From NCBI RefSeq assembly GCF_000768555.3, contig NZ_KN293975.1, positions 310,001 through 374,000 of the forward strand: a stretch of DNA of 64,000 nt, given 5' to 3'. The notes under the pieces are model-generated. The model was not told where the DNA came from. It saw nothing but the letters and a program-made list of their open reading frames with translations, and searched no databases. Shown one piece after another: positions 57,005 to 64,000 of the stretch. Origin of the DNA: Roseovarius mucosus DSM 17069 (GTDB taxonomy: Bacteria > Pseudomonadota > Alphaproteobacteria > Rhodobacterales > Rhodobacteraceae). A program made the translations under genes and the position numbers. Position 1 is the first letter of the stretch; every line of letters starts with the position of its first letter.

Positions 57005-58514
57005 AACAGGCCGGGCCGCGGCCCTGATGGATCAGGTCGCGGGCCGCTCTGGGCGCTGGCGTCTCTTGGTGCTTTTGCTGCTGGGGGGGATGGCGGCGCT
57101 GGGACAGGCTCCGGTTGGGGCGTGGCCGCTGAGTGTTCTGGGCTTTGCGCTGCTCTATGGGGTGTTCTCGCGCGCCGCTGGGTGGCGGCAGGCGGCGGGT
57201 ATCGGCTGGGCCTTTGGCACTGGCTATTTTCTGATAGCTCTCAACTGGATCATCGAGCCGTTTCTCGTCGATGTGGCACGGCATGGCTGGATGGCGCCCT
57301 TTGCGCTCTTGGGGCTATCCGGGGGGCTGGCGCTGTTTTGGGCGGTGGCCCTTGGGCTGGGCCGCGCCTTGGGGGGCGGTGCGCTTGGGTTTGTCGGTGG
57401 CCTTGGGCTGATCGAACTGGCGCGGGGCTATGTGTTGACGGGGTTTCCGTGGGCGCAGCCGGGGCATGTTCTGATCGACACGCCGCTCTTGCATTGGGCC
57501 TCATATCTTGGGTCGCTCGGATTGACGGCGCTGGTGCTGCTGGCGGCCGTGGCGTTGTGGGCGGCGATGACCGGTGCGCGACGGGCGCTGCTGGCCTTGG
57601 GGGCCATGGTGATCCTGTGGCCTGTGGGCGCCTTGCTGACGCCCGAGGCCGGTGTGGCACCAGAGGCGGCCACGGTGCGACTGATCCAGCCCAACGCGCC
57701 GCAGCATGAAAAATGGGACCCTGACAAGATCCAGGGTTTCTTTGATCGGCAATTGGCGTTTTCGGCGGCCGGGGAACGTCCCGACTTGATCGTGTGGCCA
57801 GAAACGGCGGTGCCGGTGATGCTGGAGCGCGCCGCGACCACGCTGGAGGTCATTTCAGACGCGGCGGGGAGCGTGCCGGTGGTGGTGGGGTTGCAACGCC
57901 GCGACGAGATGCGGCTCTACAATACGCTGGCGCTGGTTGAGGCCGGGGGCAGTGTGGCGGCGGTCTATGACAAGCACCATCTGGTGCCCTTTGGGGAATA
58001 CATGCCCTATGGCGATCAATTGGCGCGATTTGGGATTCACGGCATGGCCGCCAAGGATGGGCAGGGGTTTTCCTCGGGTCCGGGGGCGCAGGTGATCGAG
58101 ATGGGCGCGTTGGGGCGCGCCTTGCCGCTGATCTGCTACGAGGGCGTTTTTCCGCAGGATCTGAGGGCGGCGCCGGGGCGGGCGGATTTCATCCTGCTCA
58201 TCACCAATGACGCCTGGTTCGGCAAGTTCTCTGGCCCCTATCAGCATCTTGCGCAGGCGCGATTGCGCAGCGCCGAGTTTGGCCTGCCAATGGTTAGGGT
58301 GGCCAACACGGGTGTTTCGGCCATGATCGACGCAACCGGTCGGGTGACTGAGTCTCTGCCATTGGGGGAGGCGGGCTGGCGCGATGCGGCCCTGCCACCG
58401 CCTTTGCCGCCAACGGTTTATGCGCGGCTGGGCGATGCGCCGATGTTGGTAATTTTCCTTGTTTTTCTGGGTCTGTCGCGGTTGGATCACAGGCGCAGAG
58501 CCGCGCGCATATAG
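56997..58514 (+). CDS. lnt: Apolipoprotein N-acyltransferase
   Basis: A 505-aa inner-membrane enzyme that N-acylates lipoproteins, the last step of lipoprotein maturation. About seven membrane helices (residues ~20-210) precede a nitrilase-like domain. Catalytic residues: Glu in VWPETAVP, Lys in DKHHLVPFGEY, C380 in PLICYEGVFP. It starts within corC. A terminal C-terminal helix (MLVIFLVFLGLS) closes it. Confidence 0.95.
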   Translation: MSETGRAAALMDQVAGRSGRWRLLVLLLLGGMAALGQAPVGAWPLSVLGFALLYGVFSRAAGWRQAAGIGWAFGTGYFLIALNWIIEPFLVDVARHGWMAPFALLGLSGGLALFWAVALGLGRALGGGALGFVGGLGLIELARGYVLTGFPWAQPGHVLIDTPLLHWASYLGSLGLTALVLLAAVALWAAMTGARRALLALGAMVILWPVGALLTPEAGVAPEAATVRLIQPNAPQHEKWDPDKIQGFFDRQLAFSAAGERPDLIVWPETAVPVMLERAATTLEVISDAAGSVPVVVGLQRRDEMRLYNTLALVEAGGSVAAVYDKHHLVPFGEYMPYGDQLARFGIHGMAAKDGQGFSSGPGAQVIEMGALGRALPLICYEGVFPQDLRAAPGRADFILLITNDAWFGKFSGPYQHLAQARLRSAEFGLPMVRVANTGVSAMIDATGRVTESLPLGEAGWRDAALPPPLPPTVYARLGDAPMLVIFLVFLGLSRLDHRRRAARI

Positions 58515-58556
58515 GCATTGACGCAGGTTCTAGAGCGGCGTAACCACGCGCTAATC

Positions 58557-58600
58557 CCCCACAACGGCTTCCTGGCGTGGCGGTGACATCAAATGGAGCA
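58557..58600 (+). promoter_or_regulatory. SAM/SAH riboswitch
   Basis: Immediately upstream of metK: CCCCACAACGGCTTCCTGGC, GTGGCGG, then AAATGGAGCA. These match the conserved core of the SAM/SAH riboswitch class known from Rhodobacterales metK leaders, including the GGCTTCC / GGAGC pseudoknot strand. The 3' strand contains the GGAG ribosome binding site, so ligand binding should hide it and shut off metK translation. Confidence 0.92.
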
Positions 58601-58605
58601 ACTTC

Positions 58606-59772
58606 ATGTCAAGACAGAATTACCTTTTCACCTCCGAATCCGTTTCGGAGGGGCATCCGGATAAAGTGTGTGACCGGATATCCGATGCCATCCTTGATGC
58701 CTTTCTGACCGAAGAAGCAAATGCACGCGTCGCCTGCGAAACCTTTGCCACCACGAATTGCGTGGTTGTGGGCGGTGAGGTCGGTCTGACCGATCAATCG
58801 CGACTCAAGGATTTCATGGGCCGGATCGACGGGATCGTACGCGATTGCGTGCGCGATATCGGCTATGAGCAGGATGCCTTCCACTGGAACACCCTGAACT
58901 TGCAGAACTTGCTGCATCCGCAGTCGGCGCATATCGCGCAGGGTGTGGACCGGGACGGGGCCGGGGATCAGGGCATCATGTTTGGTTATGCCGTGGACGA
59001 AACACCGGAATTCATGCCCGCGCCGATCCTTTATTCCCATGCCATCCTCAAGCGGCTGGCCGAGGTGCGCAAATCGGGTGCTGAGCCGACCCTTGGGCCG
59101 GATGCCAAATCGCAGCTGACGCTGCGCTATGAGGATGGTCGCCCGGTGGCGGTGACGCAACTGGTGCTCTCGACCCAGCATTCGGATGAGAGCCAGACCA
59201 GCGACGACATCCGCGCCATTGTCGAGCCCTATATCCGCGAGGTTCTGCCGGCAGGCTGGCTGAGCGAGGAGACCGAGTGGCATGTGAACCCGACGGGCAC
59301 CTTTGTGATCGGCGGGCCGGATGGCGATGCGGGTCTGACGGGCCGCAAGATCATCGTGGACACCTATGGTGGCGCGGCACCGCATGGCGGCGGCGCGTTT
59401 TCCGGCAAGGATCCAACCAAGGTGGACCGTTCGGCCGCCTATGCCGCGCGGTATCTGGCCAAGAACGTGGTCGCGGCGGGGCTCGCAAAGCGCTGCACGC
59501 TGCAACTGAGCTATGCCATTGGTGTGGCCAAGCCGCTGTCGATCTATGTCGATACCCATGGCACGGGGGAGGTGCATGAAAGCGCCATCGAAAAGGCCGT
59601 GGCACAGTGCATGGACCTGACGCCGCGCGGTATTCGCGAGCATCTGTCGCTGACGCGGCCGATCTATGCGCGCACCGCGGCCTATGGCCATTTCGGGCGC
59701 GCGCCCGAGGCCGATGGCGGCTTTAGCTGGGAGCGGACCGATCTGGTTGACGCTCTGAAAAAAGCTGTATGA
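58606..59772 (+). CDS. metK: Methionine adenosyltransferase (S-adenosylmethionine synthetase)
   Basis: A 388-aa cytosolic enzyme making SAM from methionine and ATP. Family blocks include [20 protein letters not shown] at residues ~8-27, DQGIMFGYA, and [19 protein letters not shown]. The ATG at 58606 is in the correct position after the riboswitch-embedded GGAG. A hairpin terminator follows; trmB is downstream. Confidence 0.98.
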   Translation: MSRQNYLFTSESVSEGHPDKVCDRISDAILDAFLTEEANARVACETFATTNCVVVGGEVGLTDQSRLKDFMGRIDGIVRDCVRDIGYEQDAFHWNTLNLQNLLHPQSAHIAQGVDRDGAGDQGIMFGYAVDETPEFMPAPILYSHAILKRLAEVRKSGAEPTLGPDAKSQLTLRYEDGRPVAVTQLVLSTQHSDESQTSDDIRAIVEPYIREVLPAGWLSEETEWHVNPTGTFVIGGPDGDAGLTGRKIIVDTYGGAAPHGGGAFSGKDPTKVDRSAAYAARYLAKNVVAAGLAKRCTLQLSYAIGVAKPLSIYVDTHGTGEVHESAIEKAVAQCMDLTPRGIREHLSLTRPIYARTAAYGHFGRAPEADGGFSWERTDLVDALKKAV

Positions 59773-59780
59773 TCAAAGGG

Positions 59781-59808
59781 CTGGCGCGTGATCTTCGCGC
59801 GCCAGTTT
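59781..59808 (+). terminator. Hairpin terminator after metK
   Basis: CTGGCGCG (59781-59788) pairs with CGCGCCAG (59798-59805), then TTTAAC. It lies eight bases after the metK stop and ends nine bases before the trmB start, so it may partially limit readthrough into trmB. Confidence 0.6.
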
Positions 59809-59816
59809 AACTGTAT

Positions 59817-60530
59817 ATGAGCCAAGACAGACATCCTACAGGCGCGCCGTGGCGCAATTTCTATGGCCGATTCAAGGGTAAGACCCTGCGGCCAAGCCAA
59901 GAAACCTATCTGGAAGAGGATCTGGCGAAACTGTCGCCTGGGGCCGTCGATTGGGACGTGAACCCCGATCGGCAACCGATTGATCTGAAATCGTTATTCG
60001 GAGATCGTGAGGTCTGGCTGGAAATCGGGTTCGGCGGCGGTGAGCATATGGTGCATCAGGCCGTGCAGAATGCCCAAGCCGGGATTATCGGCTGTGAACC
60101 GTTCATCAACGGTGTGGCGATGCTCTTGGGGAAAATCCGGGCCGCAGAGGCGCAGAATGTTGCGGTTTACCCTGGTGATGCGCGAAACATATTCGATGTG
60201 CTGCCCGAGGGCTCCGTGTCGCGGGCGTTTCTGCTCTATCCTGATCCCTGGCCCAAGGCGCGGCATCACCGGCGGCGGTTCGTGACGCAAGAGCATCTGC
60301 AGCCGCTGGCCAAGGTATTGAAAAAGGGTGCGATTTTTCGCGTTGCCACGGATATTCCCGATTATGTGCGCCAGACGCTAGAGGAAGTGCCGCGCGCGGG
60401 CTTTGAGTGGCTGGCGGAGGGGCCTGAAGACTGGCGCCGGCCGTGGGAGGACTGGATTTCCACGCGCTATGAGCAAAAGGCGCTGCGCGAGGGGCGCGTG
60501 CCGCACTACCTGACGTTTCGGCGGAGGTGA
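59817..60530 (+). CDS. trmB: tRNA (guanosine(46)-N7)-methyltransferase
   Basis: A 237-aa SAM-dependent methyltransferase for m7G46 of tRNAs. SAM motif WLEIGFGGGEHM lies at about 67-78; PDPWPKARHHRRRFV is the TrmB signature. The N-terminal GRFKGKTLRPSQ is typical of alphaproteobacterial members. It follows metK, a supplier of its SAM, in a common alphaproteobacterial arrangement. No clear ribosome binding site. Confidence 0.95.
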   Translation: MSQDRHPTGAPWRNFYGRFKGKTLRPSQETYLEEDLAKLSPGAVDWDVNPDRQPIDLKSLFGDREVWLEIGFGGGEHMVHQAVQNAQAGIIGCEPFINGVAMLLGKIRAAEAQNVAVYPGDARNIFDVLPEGSVSRAFLLYPDPWPKARHHRRRFVTQEHLQPLAKVLKKGAIFRVATDIPDYVRQTLEEVPRAGFEWLAEGPEDWRRPWEDWISTRYEQKALREGRVPHYLTFRRR

Positions 60531-60599
60531 GCGGCGGCGCGCTGTGCGCCGGCCGCTATCGCCCCTTGGGGCGTGCTGCGCTGGATCAAAGCCATACCC

Positions 60600-60662
60600 G
60601 TCCCGGGCTTGACCCGGGACGTCGTTGCGGCGGGGTGGAGGCCCCGGCTCCGCGGCCGGGGC
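60600..60662. repeat. Two adjacent GC-rich palindromes
   Basis: GTCCCGGG-CTTGA-CCCGGGAC (60600-60620), then GCCCCGG (60641-60647) and CCGGGGC (60656-60662) as a second hairpin. They lie between the convergent trmB and argE genes. The first resembles repetitive palindromes common in Rhodobacteraceae genomes; both may act as bidirectional terminators. Confidence 0.55.
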
Positions 60663-60688
60663 GGTGTGGTCCCGTCATGACAACGTGC

Positions 60689-61852
60689 TTAGCGCCCAAG
60701 CCGGTCACCCAGCCGCCCCAGCATGTCGAGACATTGCTGGAGCTGGTCGAGCGAGAGATATTCGTCGGGTTTGTGCGCCTGATCAATCGAGCCGGGGCCG
60801 CAGACCACGGCGGACATGCCATAGCTCTGGAACAGCCCCGCCTCGGTGCCGAAGGGCACGAGATCGGCCCCATTGGCGCCGGTGAGTTCCATCATGATGT
60901 CGCGCGCCTCGTTTACCTCTGCGGGCTCTAGCCCATCCACCTCGCCGATGATTTCGGTCACGATGCTGGCCTCGGGGTAAATCTCGCGCATTCGGGGGAG
61001 GAGCATTTCCTCGCAATAGCGGCGCAGGTCCTCTTTGACGAAATTGGCGTCTGCCGCCTGAACGGGGCGCATTTCCCATTCGATCGTGGCGTTGGAGGCG
61101 ATCACGTTATGGGCCACACCGCCTTTGAGCGAGCCGGTGTTGATCGTGGTCCAAGGCGGATCAAAGCGGCTGTCGCGGGGGGCGCGGGCGCGCAGGGCCT
61201 CGCTTAGCTCCAACAGGCGGTTGACGTAGCGCACGGCGTATTCCACCGCGTTCACGCCCCGGTCGGGTGCAGAGCCATGCCCGGCCAGACCACAGAAATG
61301 GGTGGTATATTCATAGCAGCCCTTGTGTCCCTCAATCACGCGCATCATCGTGGGTTCCCCGATGATCGCCACGCCGGGGCGCAGGCCACGGGCACGCAGG
61401 CTTTCGACAAGGGCTTGCGCGCCGAAACAGCCGACTTCCTCGTCATAGGTGAAGGCAAAGTGAATGGGACGGTCGCGCACCCGTTCCGCGAAATAGGGGG
61501 CCATGGCGGTGGCAGCGGCGATAAAGCCTTTCATATCGCAGGTGCCGCGCCCATAAAGCCGTCCCTCGTGTTCGGTCAGTTCGAACGGGTCCGAGGCCCA
61601 ATCCTGTTGGGCCACCGGTACCACATCGGAATGACCAGAAAGCACGATGCCGCCGTCCACCTCTGGCCCGATGGTGGCAAAGAGATTGGCCTTGTGGCCG
61701 ATGTCATCGTGAAAGATGTCGACCCGTGCGCCCGCCGATTCAAGCCGGTGTCCGAGATAGGCGATCATGTCGAGATTGCTGAGTTCGGAGATCGTGGGAA
61801 AGGCGATCAACTCTCGCAGAAGGCCGACGGTATCGGAAAGTTGGGTGGTCAA
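60689..61852 (-). CDS. argE: Acetylornithine deacetylase (M20 family)
   Basis: A 387-aa metallohydrolase releasing acetate from N-acetylornithine in arginine biosynthesis. Metal ligands appear in SGHSDVVP, GRGTCDMKGFIA and the catalytic DEEVG; GLAGHGSAPDRGVNAVE marks the lid domain. No ATG suits the start; TTG at 61852 follows CAGGA and gives MTTQLSDTVGLLRELIAFP, the family-like N-terminus. It faces trmB convergently. Confidence 0.9.
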   Translation of the reverse strand: MTTQLSDTVGLLRELIAFPTISELSNLDMIAYLGHRLESAGARVDIFHDDIGHKANLFATIGPEVDGGIVLSGHSDVVPVAQQDWASDPFELTEHEGRLYGRGTCDMKGFIAAATAMAPYFAERVRDRPIHFAFTYDEEVGCFGAQALVESLRARGLRPGVAIIGEPTMMRVIEGHKGCYEYTTHFCGLAGHGSAPDRGVNAVEYAVRYVNRLLELSEALRARAPRDSRFDPPWTTINTGSLKGGVAHNVIASNATIEWEMRPVQAADANFVKEDLRRYCEEMLLPRMREIYPEASIVTEIIGEVDGLEPAEVNEARDIMMELTGANGADLVPFGTEAGLFQSYGMSAVVCGPGSIDQAHKPDEYLSLDQLQQCLDMLGRLGDRLGR

Positions 61853-62167
61853 GGGCGAAGGTCCTGTGATGACGGGATTGAAACCTTTGTGACTGTGTTG
61901 ATCGGCAGGGTGCGCGTCAACCCCCCGTCGCAGGGGCGCGCGGTGTGATGTGCGGCATGATTGTATTGCGAAACGCGTGATCGACTCAGCCGTGTGGCGA
62001 GGCGTGCCCAAATAGACTCAGTCCGTCCATATCTATGGAAATACGGCGTATTTTGGGGGGCTGCGTCAAAAACATCTAGCGATTGCGGCGGAAAAAAGAT
62101 AATTATGAAGCAATAAAGCAAATCGGCACACCAAAGTGTCGAACCCTGAGGTCAGAGTGGTGGTGTT
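61853..62167. other. AT-rich upstream region of the adhesin gene
   Basis: About 315 bases between the divergent argE and adhesin genes. The right part (62030-62130) is AT-rich (ATCTATGGAAATACGG, AAAAAAGATAATTATGAAGC, AATAAAGC), unlike neighbouring DNA, and likely contains the adhesin promoter and regulator sites. I see no gene in it. Confidence 0.55.
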
Positions 62168-64000
62168 ATGAAAGCGATTGATTTTGTCGCTCGCACAGAT
62201 GCGGGCAATTCGCAGCGTGGGTCAATTCCGGGTCAAGATGGTGTTACTGTCATCCCGGCGGGTCACGGACAAGAAATTTCTCTTAATCTTCGGCAGATGG
62301 AAATCCAGGGCTATGCCCGGGATGGATCGAACCTTGTCATCAATCTGGCGGATGGCCGGGTTGTGGTGCTGGAGGGATATTATTCTGCAACCGGGGCCCC
62401 CTGTCAGTCGGCTGTTCATCAGCGCCGACGGTTATCTCAACGAGGTGACGGTGAGCGAGGGCGGCGATGGGCCGGTCTATGCGCAATACGGCCCGACCGA
62501 GCAGTGGGCCAAGTGGAGCCCGGATGAGGAGCTGATCTTTCTGGGCGGCAACGAGATTACAGCGCCGGCAGAAGATGACGAAGTGTCGATGCTGGGGGCC
62601 GCGCTCTTGGGTGGTGGCGGTCTTTTGGGGCTGGGCGGTGTCGGGGCGGCTGGTGTTGCGGCGGCGGTTGTGGCCGGGGGTGGCGATAGCGGCGGTGGCG
62701 GCCGTGGTCGGATCGAGCCAAAGGTGAATGAGGACGGCACGATCACGATTGGGGGGGATCAGGAGAGCCCCAAGATCACCATCACGGGCGACGCCGAGCC
62801 GGGGTCGGATGTGGATGTGACCATCGGCGACAAGACCGTCACCACCGAGGCTGATGAAGACGGCAAGTGGCAGGTCGATTTTGAGGACGAGACCTTTCCC
62901 GAGGATGGCGAGCACGAGGTGGTTGTCGTGGTCAAGGAACCCGATGGCACCGAAACCACATTGGAGGGGCCGGTGGTGGTGATCGACACCACGCCGCCCG
63001 AGGTGGTCATCGAGGACGGTGTCGTTTCGACCGATGATATCGTCAATGCCGAGGACTACGAGGATGGCATCGAAATCAGCGGCAGCGGTGAGCCGGGGGC
63101 TGAGATTTCGGTTGTTGTCGAGGGTGTTACCGAAACCACGGTGATCGGCGAGGATGGTCAGTGGCAGGTGGTCTTTGATCCCGCCGATATTCCGGGAGGC
63201 GAGCGTGAGGTCGAGGTGGTGATCACCGCGACGGATGGCTTTGGCAATTCCACTGTGGTCACGGATGTGGTGGCGATTGATACGGTGCCGCATCCGATTG
63301 TGATCAATTCCGGTGAGGTCGGCAGCGATGGTGTCGTCAATCTGGCGGAAGAGGCCGCAGGTGTGGCGATCACGGGCACCTCGACGCCGGGGGCCACGGT
63401 GACGGTCACGGTCGAGGGCGTGTCTCGCGAGGTGGTCGTGGGCGAAGATGGCACCTGGACGGCAGAGTTCGAGCCCGGCACGCTGCCCGGTGGGCAATAT
63501 GAGGCAGAGGTGACGGCGACCACGGTCGATGCCGCAGGCAATGCCAGCAGCACCAGCGGAACATTCCGCGTTGACACCGAAGTGCGCGATTTCGACATGA
63601 CCGGCACGCCGGGTGGCGCGGATGGCGTGATCAACGCCGCCGAGCAGGGCGACGGATTCACGATGAGCGGCACGGTCGAGCCGGGATCGACGGTGCGCTT
63701 GAGCTTTGGCGATGCGGTGGTGGATGCGGTCGTGGCGGCGGATGGTCGTTGGACCGCGACCTTCACCGGGGCGCAGATCGCGGCAGGCACCTACACGGGC
63801 GACATCGTGGCGGTGGCCACGGATGCGGCGGGCAATGTCAGCGAATTGCGCCAAGCCGTGAGCGTGGATACCGAGGCCAATGATCTGAGCATCACGACCG
63901 ACACAGTCGGCGGCGATGGCACCGTCAATCTGGTGGAAGCCGGCGGGCAGGTGGCGATCACTGGCAATGCCACGCCGGGGGCCACGGTAACGGTATCTTT
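62168..64000 (+). CDS. BapA-type Ig-repeat adhesin, frameshifted and cut by window end
   Basis: 5' end of a giant surface adhesin. Residues ~1-100 match the BapA prefix-type domain (GQEISLNLRQMEIQGY, LADGRVVVLEGYY). Near 62400-62411 the frame breaks: the first frame ends at 62527 in Arg-rich nonsense, while from about 62409 the next frame continues with RLFISADGYLNEV and stays open to 64000. A two-base loss (TCGCGG read as TCGG) would explain it. A Gly/Ala-rich stretch (LLGGGGLLGLGGVGAAG), then Ig-like repeats of exactly 294 bp follow. As given, the gene is broken unless the base difference is an error. Adhesins of this type are exported by type I secretion and support biofilm. Confidence 0.8.
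62985..64000 (+). repeat. Tandem 294-bp Ig-like repeats
   Basis: Boundaries (Asp-Thr codons of DTTPP, DTVPH, DTEVR, DTEAN) fall at 62985, 63279, 63573 and 63867, all exactly 294 bases (98 codons) apart. Each unit has a repeated [VL]NAAE-like motif, EPGATVTV-like core and ATDAAGN-like end. A shorter first unit precedes at about 62724. The array continues beyond the window. Confidence 0.9.

Noticed and set aside
62985..64000. Tandem repeats considered as a CRISPR array
   Set aside because: Units are 294 bases, coding throughout, diverged in sequence, and correspond to Ig-like folds.

Overview
The window is GC-rich chromosomal DNA from an alphaproteobacterium, most likely Rhodobacteraceae (Roseobacter group). 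The evidence is the gene arrangement: glycine riboswitch-gcvT-gcvH-gcvP, a SAM/SAH riboswitch in front of metK, phoH-ybeY-corC-lnt, dnaG-rpoD, soxBDAG, and a small vWA-TadG/TadE/TadE pilin-like cluster. No phage, insertion sequence, CRISPR array or rRNA operon is visible. One tRNA gene (Val, CAC) is present.

Layout. 0.1-5.2 kb: an MFS transporter with a probable 3' frameshift, gltX, a DUF2254 membrane protein, a gamma-glutamylcyclotransferase-like protein and an Rrf2/NsrR-type Fe-S regulator. 5.2-10 kb: tandem glycine riboswitch and the glycine cleavage genes gcvT, gcvH and gcvP. 10-17.7 kb: yaeQ, a LuxR-type regulator fused to an alpha/beta-hydrolase domain, an inositol-monophosphatase-like enzyme, and a YbbP/YbbA-type ABC exporter divergent from a TesA-like esterase with overlapping start codons. 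17.7-23.6 kb: a LysR regulator divergent from a tightly coupled four-gene operon (aldehyde dehydrogenase, variant M19 dipeptidase, 559-aa unknown, DUF3726). 23.6-33.7 kb: mostly single housekeeping genes (hisC-like, crotonase, phnA/yjdM, lepA, entericidin, HU-like protein, tRNA-Val, ygfZ, glycosyltransferase, class V aminotransferase, pirin). 33.7-36.6 kb: TadG/TadE/TadE. 36.9-43.5 kb: glutamate dehydrogenase and heterotetrameric sarcosine oxidase (soxBDAG). 43.5-54.4 kb: dnaG, rpoD, hlyU-like, fabB, fabI, miaB, and an OmpA-family protein followed by a lipoprotein sharing one domain with it. 54.5-61.9 kb: phoH-ybeY-corC-lnt, metK, trmB, argE. 62.2-64 kb: the start of a very large BapA-type adhesin made of exact 294-bp Ig-like repeats, interrupted by a frameshift close to its N-terminus and cut by the window edge.

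How the genes fit together. One-carbon and glycine metabolism recurs: sarcosine oxidase makes glycine and C1 units, the glycine cleavage genes under glycine riboswitch control oxidise glycine, glutamate dehydrogenase interconverts ammonium and glutamate, and metK under SAM/SAH control consumes methionine. This fits a marine roseobacter using methylated amines, although no uptake or demethylation genes for them are here. A second theme is the cell envelope (Lnt, entericidin, OmpA/lipoprotein pair, TadG/E, BapA adhesin, ABC exporter/esterase). The least explained parts are the LysR-ALDH-M19-DUF3726 operon, the regulator/hydrolase fusion and the OmpA/lipoprotein pair.
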